From Pectinatus sp. (lineage in GTDB: Bacteria; Bacillota; Negativicutes; Selenomonadales; Selenomonadaceae): a DNA stretch of 50,640 bases. Numbering within the stretch: the first letter of the stretch is position 1; each line of letters starts with the position of its first letter. The DNA is taken from contig JAHHSR010000006.1 of the NCBI GenBank assembly GCA_020025075.1, positions 1 through 50,640 on the forward strand, in the 5' to 3' direction. A program made the translations under genes and the position numbers. The notes under the pieces are model-generated. The model saw only the letters and a program-made list of their open reading frames with translations, did no database searches and was not told where the DNA came from. Below, piece after piece: positions 32,039-40,765 of this stretch.

Positions 32039-35000
32039 ATGATGAACAAAAAAATGAAGACAATGGACGCCAACACAGCGGCAGCGTATATCTCTTACGC
32101 TTTTACTGATGTTGCTGCTATCTACCCAATTACACCGTCTTCTCCGATGGCTGAATGGGTCGATGACCATGCAGCAAAAGGCGGCAAAAACCTTTTCGGC
32201 AAAACCGTTAAAGTTGTCGAAATGCAGTCGGAAGGCGGCGCATCTGGCGCTCTGCACGGCTCGCTTGCTGCCGGCGCTCTGACCACGACTTACACGGCTT
32301 CGCAAGGCTTAATGCTCATGATTCCGAACATGTACAAAATCGCCGGCGAATTGTTGCCCGCAGTTTTCCATGTCAGCTCGCGTGCCCTTGCTACCAGCGC
32401 ATTAAGCATCTTTGGTGACCATCAAGATGTCATGGCTGTCCGCCAAACCGGCTTTGCCTTGTTCGCTGAAAGCAGCGTTCAGCAGGTCATGGACTTGTCT
32501 GCTGTTTCTCATCTCGTCGCCATTAAGACACGCGTTCCTTTCGTCAACTTCTTTGATGGTTTCAGAACATCGCATGAAATTCAAAAAGTTGAAGTTATGG
32601 ATTATGAAGACTTGCGCCCGCTTCTTGATATGGATGCTGTTGAAGCATTCCGCCATCGCGCTTTAAATCCTGACCATCCGGTTATGCGCGGCACGGCTCA
32701 AAACCCCGATATCTACTTCCAAGAACGCGAAGCTGTAAATAAATATTATGATAATTTGCCTGAAATAGTTGAAGAAACCTTAGGCGAAATCAGCAAAATA
32801 ACTGGTCGCGAATATCACTTGTTCGACTATTACGGTGCAGCCGATGCCGACCGCGTTATCGTCGCTATGGGCTCCATCTGCGAAACGGCAGAAGAAGTTG
32901 TTGACGACCTCACCAAGCGCGGTCAAAAAGTCGGTATTCTTTCCGTTCATCTTTATCGTCCTTTCTCCGTCAAGCATTTCCTCAATGCTCTGCCGAAGAC
33001 CGTCAAAAAGATTGCTGTTCTCGACCGCACAAAAGAACCTGGTTCCCAAGGCGAACCGCTTTATCTTGACATCAAAACGGCTATGTACGATGCCGACATC
33101 AGACCGATTGTCGTCGGTGGCCGCTATGGTCTCGGCAGCAAGGATACCACGCCAGAAGATATCCTCGCGGTTTATGAAGAACTCGAAAAAGACAATCCTA
33201 AGCATGGCTTCACGCTCAGCATTGTTGATGACGTCACGAATACTTCCATCTGCGCTAAAGAAAAAGACGTCGACTTTACACCGGAAGGCACAACTTCCTG
33301 CAAATTCTGGGGCCTTGGTTCCGATGGTACAGTCGGTGCTAACAAGAGCGCTATCAAGATTATCGGCGACAACACTGATATGTATGCACAGGCTTATTTT
33401 GCTTATGACTCGAGAAAATCGGGCGGCTTGACGGTTTCTCATCTCCGTTTTGGTAAGTCTCCTATCAGATCCCCGTATCTCGTCAATAAAGCTGACTTCG
33501 TTTCTTGCTCGCAAGAATCCTATGTTATGCGCTACAATATCTTGAGCAGCTTAAAACCGGGCGGCACGTTCCTACTCAATACCCATTGGGATATGGAACA
33601 GCTCGAAAAAGAAATGCCTGCTGACATGAAGCGTTACATCGCTAAGAACAAGATTAACTTCTACACTGTAAACGCTGTCAAGATTGCTCAGGAACTCGGT
33701 TTGGGCGGTCGCTTCAACATGGTTATGCAGTCGGCCTTCTTCAAGCTCGCTAACATCATTCCTATCGATAAGGCTGTTGAATACTTGAAAGACGCTATCG
33801 AAAAATCTTACGGCAGAAAAGGCCAGAACATCGTCGACATGAACAACAAGGCTGTCGATGCCGGTATCTCCGATGTACAAAAAGTCGAAGTTCCTGCTTC
33901 GTGGGCTACCTGTGAAGACGCAGTTACCTGCAAGAGAGAAGTTCCTAAATTCATCGAAGAATACGTCATCCCCATCAATCGTCAAGAAGGCGATTTACTG
34001 CCAGTCAGCAAATTTGCCAATGGCATGGAAGACGGTACCTTCCCTGTCGGCACCTCTGCTTACGAAAAACGCGGCGCAGCTATCAATGTTCCGGAATGGC
34101 AAATTGACAACTGCATCCAGTGCAACCAGTGCGCTTTCGTTTGCCCGCATGCCGTCATTCGTCCTGTACTCATGACGGAAGAAGAAAAGAAAAACGCACC
34201 AGAAGGCATGCAGGTCAAGCCGGCTATCGGCATGAAGGACCTCTCCTTCGGCATTGTCATCTCCGCATACGACTGCACGGGCTGCGGCAACTGCGCTCAG
34301 GTTTGCCCTGCTCCAAACAAGGCTCTCGTCATGAAGCCTTTCGACACGCAGGAAGCAAAACAGAAGTACTTCGACTTTGCAGAAGATCCAAAATGCGTCA
34401 ACCCGCACAAGAATCCTCTCGCTACCAACAGCGTCAAGGGCAGCCAGTTCGAAAAACCGCTGCTTGAATTCTCTGGTGCTTGCGGCGGCTGCGGCGAAAC
34501 GCCTTACATCAAGCTCATCACCCAGCTCTTCGGCGATCGCATGATGGTTGCCAATGCTACGGGCTGCTCCTCCATTTGGGGCGCATCTGCACCTTTGATG
34601 CCTTATACGACAGATGATAAAGGTCATGGTCCTGCTTGGGCTAACTCCTTATTCGAAGACAATGCTGAATATGGCTATGGTATGTTCACAGGCGTTAAGG
34701 CCGTACGTAGCGCTTTAGCTTGCGATATCCGCGCTGCTCTTGAAGCTGGCGGCATCAGCAACGAACTCGCCGATATCATGCATGAATGGATTGACAACAT
34801 GAATGAAGGTCAAGGTTCGCGTGAACGCGCTACAGCATTTGCTACACTTCTTGAAAAAGAAAAAGGCTCCAACGAACTTTTGAACAAGATTTATGACAAA
34901 CGCGACTTCTTTGTCAAACGTTCGCAGTGGATTATCGGCGGCGACGGCTGGGGCTATGATATCGGTTACGGCGGACTTGACCACGTCCTCGCTTCCGGTG

Positions 35001-35602
35001 AAGACATCAACATCATCGTCCTCGACACCGAAGTTTACTCCAACACGGGCGGTCAGTCTTCAAAATCAACGCCGGCTGCTGCTGTTGCTCAGTTTGCTGC
35101 TAGCGGCAAGAGAACCAAGAAGAAGGACCTCGGCATGATGGCTATGGCTTACGGCTATGTCTATGTTGCTCAAATTAACATGGGCGCTGACAAAAACCAG
35201 GCATTGAAAGCAATCATCGAAGCTGAATCCTATCATGGACCTTCCTTGATTATCGCTTACGCTCCTTGCATCAATCACGGTATCAAGATTGGCATGGGCA
35301 AGAGCCAGCTCGAAGGCAAGCGCGCCGTTGAAGCCGGTTACTGGTCCAACTATCGTTACAATCCGACCCTGCGCGATGGCTACAAGAATCCGTTCACACT
35401 CGATTCCACCCGCGCACCGAAGGGCAACTTCCGTGACTTCCTCATGGGCGAAGTTCGTTACAACTCCTTGCAGCGTTCCTTCCCTGATGTCGCTGAAAAG
35501 CTCTTCATCAAGACGGAAAAAGATGCCAAAGAACGTTTGCAGAGCTACATCAGACTTGCCGACCAAAAACTCGGTGACCAAAAGCTCGACGAAAAGAAAT
35601 AA
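32039..35602 (+). CDS. nifJ: Pyruvate:ferredoxin (flavodoxin) oxidoreductase, single-chain
   Basis: Converts pyruvate and CoA to acetyl-CoA, CO2 and reduced ferredoxin; cytoplasmic. 1187 residues, full length for the one-chain enzyme. N-terminal TPP/pyruvate domain (AAAYISYAFTDVAAIYPITP), gamma domain, ferredoxin domain with CIQCNQCAFVCP (about 692) and CTGCGNCAQVCP (about 746), then the TPP domain with GACGGCGETPY, NATGCSSIWG and GDGWGYDIGYGG (about 968). ATG at 32039 (or the next codon) follows GGGGAGAG; the frame open from 31964 lacks a ribosome site. Codon use is strongly biased (Lys AAG/AAA, Gly GGC/GGT), as in abundant proteins. It is flanked by its own promoter and terminator. Confidence 0.98.
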   Translation: MMNKKMKTMDANTAAAYISYAFTDVAAIYPITPSSPMAEWVDDHAAKGGKNLFGKTVKVVEMQSEGGASGALHGSLAAGALTTTYTASQGLMLMIPNMYKIAGELLPAVFHVSSRALATSALSIFGDHQDVMAVRQTGFALFAESSVQQVMDLSAVSHLVAIKTRVPFVNFFDGFRTSHEIQKVEVMDYEDLRPLLDMDAVEAFRHRALNPDHPVMRGTAQNPDIYFQEREAVNKYYDNLPEIVEETLGEISKITGREYHLFDYYGAADADRVIVAMGSICETAEEVVDDLTKRGQKVGILSVHLYRPFSVKHFLNALPKTVKKIAVLDRTKEPGSQGEPLYLDIKTAMYDADIRPIVVGGRYGLGSKDTTPEDILAVYEELEKDNPKHGFTLSIVDDVTNTSICAKEKDVDFTPEGTTSCKFWGLGSDGTVGANKSAIKIIGDNTDMYAQAYFAYDSRKSGGLTVSHLRFGKSPIRSPYLVNKADFVSCSQESYVMRYNILSSLKPGGTFLLNTHWDMEQLEKEMPADMKRYIAKNKINFYTVNAVKIAQELGLGGRFNMVMQSAFFKLANIIPIDKAVEYLKDAIEKSYGRKGQNIVDMNNKAVDAGISDVQKVEVPASWATCEDAVTCKREVPKFIEEYVIPINRQEGDLLPVSKFANGMEDGTFPVGTSAYEKRGAAINVPEWQIDNCIQCNQCAFVCPHAVIRPVLMTEEEKKNAPEGMQVKPAIGMKDLSFGIVISAYDCTGCGNCAQVCPAPNKALVMKPFDTQEAKQKYFDFAEDPKCVNPHKNPLATNSVKGSQFEKPLLEFSGACGGCGETPYIKLITQLFGDRMMVANATGCSSIWGASAPLMPYTTDDKGHGPAWANSLFEDNAEYGYGMFTGVKAVRSALACDIRAALEAGGISNELADIMHEWIDNMNEGQGSRERATAFATLLEKEKGSNELLNKIYDKRDFFVKRSQWIIGGDGWGYDIGYGGLDHVLASGEDINIIVLDTEVYSNTGGQSSKSTPAAAVAQFAASGKRTKKKDLGMMAMAYGYVYVAQINMGADKNQALKAIIEAESYHGPSLIIAYAPCINHGIKIGMGKSQLEGKRAVEAGYWSNYRYNPTLRDGYKNPFTLDSTRAPKGNFRDFLMGEVRYNSLQRSFPDVAEKLFIKTEKDAKERLQSYIRLADQKLGDQKLDEKK

Positions 35603-35620
35603 AGCATTTTCCATATGTCT

Positions 35621-35660
35621 AAAAATAACCTGGCGCCTGCGGGCGTTCAGGTTATTTTTA
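35621..35660 (+). terminator. Terminator after the PFOR gene
   Basis: 12-bp stem AAAAATAACCTG/CAGGTTATTTTT (35621-35632 with 35648-35659), with a second inner stem CGCC/GGCG, ending in a T run. Confidence 0.9.
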
Positions 35661-35665
35661 TCATA

Positions 35666-35822
35666 AAAGGCCCGAAGAGAACTCACAGGCTCTACCGCCT
35701 TGCCTACAAGAGAAACAACCGCACTAAAGATTATATCCGTAAGGTTATCAGTTACATCATCAATTACTGTATTGACCATCAAACTTTTCAAGAATCCCTC
35801 ACTTCTATAAGTGGGAATGTTT
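35666..35822 (+). mobile_element. tnpB fragment with right-end-like hairpin (IS200/IS605-type relic)
   Basis: An uninterrupted frame at 35666-35782 reads KGPKRTHRLYRLAYKRNNR followed by TKDYIRKVISYIINYCIDHQ. This resembles the TnpB stretch before the RuvC-I Asp (LYRKRNNRxKDYxHKxSRYIVxYC). It stops abruptly, and a hairpin CACTT-CTAT-AAGTG plus GGGAATGTTTA (35800-35822) follows, like the right ends elsewhere in the window. Most of tnpB is lost. The fragment sits between the PFOR terminator and the ABC transporter promoter. Confidence 0.55.
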
Positions 35823-35845
35823 AAAGATTTTCTTATTCTAAAATC

Positions 35846-35872
35846 TTGCAAAATGGGGTAAAATGTTAAAAT
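35846..35872 (+). promoter_or_regulatory. Promoter of the ABC transporter operon
   Basis: TTGCAA (35846-35851), 15-nt spacer, TAAAAT (35867-35872) with an extended -10 TG at 35864-35865. The short spacer is offset by the TGn element. Confidence 0.5.
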
Positions 35873-35901
35873 AGCGAAATAAATTTTAGCGAGGTGGTAA
35901 A

Positions 35902-36123
35902 ATGGACGATGGCACACACTGGTGTTGGAAAGAGCACAACGTGAAGGATATAAACTTTTTCAAAGGAGATTTATCATGGCTGTATTTTCACAAACACCAG
36001 AAAAAAAGCGCTTTCGCTTTCTCGACATCATTATTTTGGCTTTTATCTTTGTCCTTTTTTACGCCATTTTACGATTATCCTCTGGCATGGACATCCCTTT
36101 TTCACCGGCTAACGAGCCCGTAA
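35902..36123 (+). CDS. Possible leader ORF ahead of and overlapping the permease gene
   Basis: ATG at 35902 is preceded by GAGGTGGTAAA, a good ribosome site. The frame begins MDDGTHWCWKEHNVKDINFF and runs 73 codons, overlapping the permease start in another frame by about 148 nt. The region before 35976 is rich in His, Cys and Trp (THWCWKEH). It may be a regulatory leader peptide whose translation affects the permease ribosome site (AAGGAG inside it), or the upstream part of a decayed gene. The overlapping part is probably chance. No family is recognised. Confidence 0.3.
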   Translation: MDDGTHWCWKEHNVKDINFFKGDLSWLYFHKHQKKSAFAFSTSLFWLLSLSFFTPFYDYPLAWTSLFHRLTSP

Positions 36124-37718
36124 TCAGCCTTGACCCGAGCATGCTACCTTACTATGCCGGCCGCTCGCTCTTGCGAATGTTCATCGCTTTTGCCGCCTCT
36201 TTACTCTTTACTTTTATCTACGGCTACATTGCGGCCAAAAACAAACTAGCGCAAAAAATTCTCATCCCCATCTTGGATATACTGCAATCCATTCCCGTCT
36301 TAGGCTTCTTGTCTGCAACTATTCTCGCTTTCATGGCCTTTTTCCCGGGCAACTTATTAGGCGTTGAATGTGCCTCAATCTTAGCCATTTTCACAGGCCA
36401 AGCCTGGAACATGACTTTTAGCTTTTACCATTCACTTGTAACCATCCCCAAAGATTTAGAAGAAGCTTCCGCCATCTTGCATATGAACTGGTGGCAAAAA
36501 TTCATCCATTTAGAGCTTCCCATCTCGATGATTAGCCTCATCTGGAATGGCATGATGTCCTTTGGCGGTGGTTGGTTCTTCCTTGCGGCCAGCGAGTCAA
36601 TAAGCGTATTAGGAAAAAACATTCACCTGCCCGGCGTTGGTTCTTATCTTGCTGCCGCGGTTGCAGCAGGCGATGTACGCTGCATGGTTTACGCTATGAT
36701 TACCATGCTTATCATGATTTTGCTCGTCGACCAATTCTTCTGGCGCCCGCTTATTGTCTGGGGACAAAAATTCAAATTAGAACTTTCCGAAAGCTCTTGC
36801 CAACCGAAATCATTTATCTACAATATCATCTACCAATCATTTGTCATGGATTTATTTTACCGGACTTGCCTTGCGCCATTATTGCATTTTTTGAACAAAC
36901 GCCTGACAAAATTTGCCGATTTTACGGAGAAGGCAGCGCAAAAAATGGATGAACGTCCCAAAAAAGGCCATTTTTCTTTTGCTTTAAAGGTCATTTTTCT
37001 ATTGTTCGTCTGTTATGAGCTCTTTACGCCGGCTTGCGAAGCTTTTACCATGCTCTGCAATCTCGGTAGCCAATATCTTCTCCACATCTTTTTCCTCGGC
37101 TTTTTAACTTGCTGCCGTGTCTTTGCTGCCCTTTTTCTGGGCATGTGCTGGACGGTGCCTGTCGGCGTCTATATTGGACTTCATCCATCTCTTTCACAAA
37201 AAATGCAGCCTGTCGTGCAAATTGCTGCCTCCTTCCCTGCCAATATGCTTTTCCCCTTTATCACAGTCTTATTCCTCGAATACAACGTCAATTTTCAATA
37301 TGGCTCCATTGCCTTGATGATGCTTGGCACGCAGTGGTATATTCTCTTTAATGTCATTGCCGGTGCAATGAGTATCCCTAACGACCTTTTAGAAGCAGCT
37401 TCCATTTTTAAAATCAGCGGCTGGAAAAAATGGCGCTGCATTATCCTGCCATGTATCTTTTCCCATCTCGTCACGGGCTTTATCACGGCTTCTGGCGGCG
37501 CTTGGAATGCGAGCATTATCTCTGAGCTTGTCGTCTGGAAAAGCCACACCTTGGTCGCTACCGGCCTTGGCTCTTATATCAGCCTCGTCACGACACAGGG
37601 CAACTGGGCCAAAATCATCGTCGGCATCATGGTCATGTGCATCTTCGTCGTGCTCATCAACCGCCTGCTTTGGCAGCGCCTTTATCAGTTATCGGAAACA
37701 AAATATCATCTCGATTAA
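35976..37718 (+). CDS. ABC transporter permease, two fused BPD_transp_1 domains
   Basis: 580 residues with about twelve hydrophobic helices in two homologous halves (about 60-280 and 350-575), each with the EAA-loop pattern typical of importers: EEASAILHMNWWQKFIHLELP in the first half (core EASAILHMNWWQKF) and EAASIFKISGWKKWRCIILP in the second. It therefore forms a complete permease alone, like nitrate/taurine-class importers. ATG at 35976 follows AAAGGAG. The ATPase gene is 12 nt downstream. No substrate-binding protein gene is nearby, so the substrate is unknown. A His/Cys/Trp-rich leader ORF precedes it. Confidence 0.9.
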   Translation: MAVFSQTPEKKRFRFLDIIILAFIFVLFYAILRLSSGMDIPFSPANEPVISLDPSMLPYYAGRSLLRMFIAFAASLLFTFIYGYIAAKNKLAQKILIPILDILQSIPVLGFLSATILAFMAFFPGNLLGVECASILAIFTGQAWNMTFSFYHSLVTIPKDLEEASAILHMNWWQKFIHLELPISMISLIWNGMMSFGGGWFFLAASESISVLGKNIHLPGVGSYLAAAVAAGDVRCMVYAMITMLIMILLVDQFFWRPLIVWGQKFKLELSESSCQPKSFIYNIIYQSFVMDLFYRTCLAPLLHFLNKRLTKFADFTEKAAQKMDERPKKGHFSFALKVIFLLFVCYELFTPACEAFTMLCNLGSQYLLHIFFLGFLTCCRVFAALFLGMCWTVPVGVYIGLHPSLSQKMQPVVQIAASFPANMLFPFITVLFLEYNVNFQYGSIALMMLGTQWYILFNVIAGAMSIPNDLLEAASIFKISGWKKWRCIILPCIFSHLVTGFITASGGAWNASIISELVVWKSHTLVATGLGSYISLVTTQGNWAKIIVGIMVMCIFVVLINRLLWQRLYQLSETKYHLD

Positions 37719-37730
37719 GGAAGTGAAACC

Positions 37731-39023
37731 ATGCCCAACTTGCTCGAATTAAAATCGGTACGCCGTACCTTTGCCATCAAGGGTAGTTCCGATACGGTTA
37801 TCTTGGATAATATTAACCTTACCGTCAAGGAGGGGGAATTTTTAGCTATTCTTGGTCCTTCAGGCTCTGGTAAATCGACGCTCCTGCGCATCATTGCAGG
37901 GCTTATTCCCGCCAGCTCCGGTAGCGTCTCATATCTTGGAAACGAAATCTTTGGCATCAATCCAGGCGTGGCTATCGTCTTTCAATCATTTGCTCTTTTT
38001 CCTTGGCTTACGGTACTCGAAAATGTTATGCTAGGTCTCGAAAAAAAACCTCTGACGGAAAAGGAAAAAAAAGAGCGCTCCATGCAAGTTTTAGACATCG
38101 TCGGCCTTGATGGTTTTGAAAATGCCTACCCCAAAGAACTCTCCGGCGGCATGCGCCAACGCGTTGGTATCGGGCGTGCGCTCGTAAGCGAGCCTGATAT
38201 ATTGCTCATGGACGAAGCATTTTCCGCACTAGATGTCCTCACGGCAGAAAATCTGCGCCGCGACCTTTTGGAGCTTTGGTTAGACAAAAAAATCCCCACA
38301 AAATCAATCATTCTTGTCACGCACGGCATCGAAGAAGCCGTCTACATGGCAGACCGAGCCGTCATTCTTTCCACACACCCGGCAACCATCGTCAAAGAAC
38401 TTACCATTGATATTCCGCGCTGGCGCGATAAAAAATCTCCTGCATTTCTTTCCTATGTTGACCAGATTTACTCTTTTATGACCAAGCGCGCCGCCACTCC
38501 ATCGGTGCAGCCGCAGCCGCTTCTAAGCAAAAAAGACAATGGCCTGCCACAAGTTTCTGCTGGCGCCTTAACCGGCTTTTTGGAGCTTTTAGAAGACCAA
38601 AACCAGCGCACCGACCTTTATAAATTAGCCGATAAATTCATGATGGACATCGAGGATTTCTTTCCGCTCGTCGAAGCTTCGAGTCTTTTGGGCTTTAGCC
38701 GCGTTATAGAAGGCGATATAGAGCTTACGCCGCGTGGCATAGAATTCGCCCAAGCGCCATTACTGGAAAGAAAAAAAATATTCTCTGAACAGATTATGAA
38801 AAATGTCCCTATTGTTGAAAAAATGGTCCGCATCTTGCAGTCAAAATCCAATAAGCAAATCAACATTGAATTCTTTGAAGAGATGTTTACGCGCCAGTAT
38901 GGCGAAAAAATGGCACAAAAGCAGCTCAATCTTCTCATCGGCTGGGAACGCTATGCTGAACTTGTCGAATACGACGATGTAAAAGAAGTCCTTTACCTCG
39001 AAGGAACCATGCAATCAGATTAA
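37731..39023 (+). CDS. ABC transporter ATPase with C-terminal AAA-associated domain
   Basis: 430 residues. The N-terminal 250 are a nitrate/sulfonate-type ABC ATPase: Walker A LGPSGSGKST (about 42), Q-loop FQSFALFPW, signature LSGGMRQRVGIGRAL, Walker B ILLMDEAFSALD and H-loop VTHGIEEA. Residues about 280-430 form an AAA-associated C-terminal domain with winged-helix-like features, probably regulatory. It pairs with the fused permease directly upstream. Without a binding protein, this type may use an external or no binding protein. The gene ends just before a 20-bp-stem terminator. Confidence 0.93.
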   Translation: MPNLLELKSVRRTFAIKGSSDTVILDNINLTVKEGEFLAILGPSGSGKSTLLRIIAGLIPASSGSVSYLGNEIFGINPGVAIVFQSFALFPWLTVLENVMLGLEKKPLTEKEKKERSMQVLDIVGLDGFENAYPKELSGGMRQRVGIGRALVSEPDILLMDEAFSALDVLTAENLRRDLLELWLDKKIPTKSIILVTHGIEEAVYMADRAVILSTHPATIVKELTIDIPRWRDKKSPAFLSYVDQIYSFMTKRAATPSVQPQPLLSKKDNGLPQVSAGALTGFLELLEDQNQRTDLYKLADKFMMDIEDFFPLVEASSLLGFSRVIEGDIELTPRGIEFAQAPLLERKKIFSEQIMKNVPIVEKMVRILQSKSNKQINIEFFEEMFTRQYGEKMAQKQLNLLIGWERYAELVEYDDVKEVLYLEGTMQSD

Positions 39024-39024
39024 G

Positions 39025-39077
39025 AAACCTCCCCATATATTTGCACAACAAACGGCAAATATATGGGGAGGTTTTTC
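39025..39077. terminator. Strong bidirectional terminator after the ABC operon
   Basis: 20-bp perfect stem (39025-39044 with 39055-39074; core CCTCCCCATATATTTGC/GCAAATATATGGGGAGG), 10-nt loop, T run. It starts at the ATPase stop codon and separates it from the convergent nhaC gene. Confidence 0.93.
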
Positions 39078-39215
39078 TATTACGTAAGTATTCGTCTATG
39101 GAGAGCCTCTTGTTGCAATGAAAACGGCGATAAAAATTTCATTTTATATTTTTTCGCAGTCCCTGTATGGACTAGAAAAAGCGCTAGAACTTCTCAATTA
39201 CTAGCCATATCAGAC
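39078..39215. other. Non-coding gap between convergent genes
   Basis: I see no recognisable gene here. A 28-codon frame on the + strand (ATG at 39118, starting MKTAIKISFYIFSQSL) has only a distant GGAGAG and no supporting context. Confidence 0.5.
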
Positions 39216-39236
39216 AAAAAACTCTCCTTCAGGAGC
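39216..39236 (-). terminator. Weak terminator at the nhaC stop codon
   Basis: On the minus strand CTCCT-GA-AGGAG is followed by AG and six T. The stem is only five base pairs and abuts the stop codon. Confidence 0.45.
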
Positions 39237-40583
39237 CTAGTTATTGCCAGCCTCCAAGCCAGCAGCTGCTTTCTCGCGCACGTTAGCAAAACATATGGAA
39301 AAGCTGAGGCTGATAAGCATCAAGGCGGGATAGAAAAGATATGGCATAATGCCAAATGGCGTCAAATCAATTCCCAGTGCCTTAGCACCAGCGCAAGCAT
39401 ATAAAAGCTGTGCGCCATAAGGCAAAAATCCCTGCAGAGCAGAAGCCGTTATATCCATAATTGAAGCTGCGCGCTTCGGGCTTATATTGTATTCCTGCGC
39501 AATATCCTTGACAATAGACCCTGTCATGACAATGGCGACCGTATTATTAGCCGTCGCAATATCCATCGTCGCACTAACGGCGCCAATGCCAAGCTGTGCT
39601 TGGCGAGGTGTACTAATCATGCTCTTTATCTTATTTAAGACATATTCAATGCCCCCATTGTTGCGCACGAGACCAATAATTCCCGCTACAACAATGGAAA
39701 TGGCCATGATATCATACATGCCGGCAATGCCACCATCACCATTAGGTCCTTTGGCAATAACAGAAAAGACTGCCGTCGGCGCTATCGTGCCAAGCGCCAA
39801 GCCAACAATTATTGATAAAACCGTGCCGCCAAACAAAACGATAAAGACATTAATTCCAAAAAGGGCTGCCGCCAAAACGGACAAATAAGGCAATATCTGC
39901 CATACACTATAATCCAAAGAGCCATTTATCTGATAATTTGCCTCAAAAGTAAGCCCCAAGAAAAGGAAAAAGGTCACTATGGCCGCCGGCAAGACAACCT
40001 TGAAATTTTCTTTGAATTTATCCTGCATCTTGCAGCCTTGCGTCTGCGTCGCGGCAATGGTCGTATCCGAAATCATCGAAAGGTTATCGCCAAACATTGC
40101 CCCGCAAACGATGGCCCCCATGCAGAGCGCCGCCTCAAAGCCCGTCTTTTCACTCACGCCAAGCGCTATTGGTGCAAGGGCAGCTATTGTGCCGACAGAA
40201 GTTCCCATAGATAGCGATATGAAGCAGGCGATGATAAAAAGCCCTGCCACAATGCCGGCAGGCGGCAAAATAGAGAGGCTAAAGCTTACGGTAGATGTTA
40301 CACCGCCGGCTGCCTGCACCGCGCCAGAAAAGGCTCCTGCGAGCAAAAATACCATGCACATAATCATGACATTTTCCTGTCCCATGCTGCGGGTGGCAAT
40401 CACGATTTTTTCGCCAAGGCCGATATGCCTATTTTGCATGAAGGCTGCTATTAGTGCTACGCCAAAAACAACGATAGCCGGCATCATATAGAAATCACCG
40501 AAAACGACGCCAGAAACAATAAATAGTCCCAAAAAAATGAATACGGGCAAAAGAGCATTTGCGTTTGCCTTTTTTTTCTTCAT
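39237..40583 (-). CDS. nhaC: NhaC-family Na+/H+ antiporter
   Basis: 448 residues, all-helical membrane protein with about eleven predicted segments. Family blocks include FISLSMGTSVGTIAALAPIA, GAIVCGAMFGDNLSMISDTT and SATMDIATANNTVAIVMTG. NhaC proteins exchange Na+ (or malate/lactate in the MleN branch) for H+; the transported ion pair cannot be fixed from sequence. ATG at 40583 has AAGGAAGTG upstream; the frame extends three codons to a GTG. A monocistronic unit with its own promoter and weak terminator. The malate/lactate branch is an alternative, of interest because fumarase and fumarate reductase are encoded nearby. Confidence 0.88.
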   Translation of the reverse strand: MKKKKANANALLPVFIFLGLFIVSGVVFGDFYMMPAIVVFGVALIAAFMQNRHIGLGEKIVIATRSMGQENVMIMCMVFLLAGAFSGAVQAAGGVTSTVSFSLSILPPAGIVAGLFIIACFISLSMGTSVGTIAALAPIALGVSEKTGFEAALCMGAIVCGAMFGDNLSMISDTTIAATQTQGCKMQDKFKENFKVVLPAAIVTFFLFLGLTFEANYQINGSLDYSVWQILPYLSVLAAALFGINVFIVLFGGTVLSIIVGLALGTIAPTAVFSVIAKGPNGDGGIAGMYDIMAISIVVAGIIGLVRNNGGIEYVLNKIKSMISTPRQAQLGIGAVSATMDIATANNTVAIVMTGSIVKDIAQEYNISPKRAASIMDITASALQGFLPYGAQLLYACAGAKALGIDLTPFGIMPYLFYPALMLISLSFSICFANVREKAAAGLEAGNN

Positions 40584-40630
40584 GCAAAACACTTCCTTTT
40601 CTTTAATTTACTAAACAATAATTGAGTTAC

Positions 40631-40659
40631 ATATTATCACATTTACATTTTATCAGCAA
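40631..40659 (-). promoter_or_regulatory. nhaC promoter
   Basis: On the minus strand TTGCTG (40659-40654), 17-nt spacer, TAATAT (40636-40631), with an extended -10 TG just upstream. Leader about 40 nt. Confidence 0.5.
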
Positions 40660-40711
40660 TACTCGATAAATATTTTTCTTTTTATTTAACTTTATTTCCT
40701 TTTCTAAGAAT

Positions 40712-40756
40712 ATAAAAATGACCATCTAAAAAATATATTTCTAGACGGTCACTTTT
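40712..40756 (-). terminator. Terminator after the amidase gene
   Basis: On the minus strand TGACCGTCTA/TAGATGGTCA (one G-U pair) around a 13-nt loop, followed by TTTTT. Confidence 0.85.
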
Positions 40757-40765
40757 AAGCAAAAT

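Noticed and set aside
32780..33514. Long minus-strand frame of 244 codons opposite the PFOR gene
   Set aside because: It is a shadow of a highly biased gene in the antisense frame, with no ribosome site, no family resemblance and no context.
39063..39404. Plus-strand frame of 113 codons after the ABC operon
   Set aside because: It begins inside the terminator stem, has no ribosome site and overlaps nhaC in antisense.
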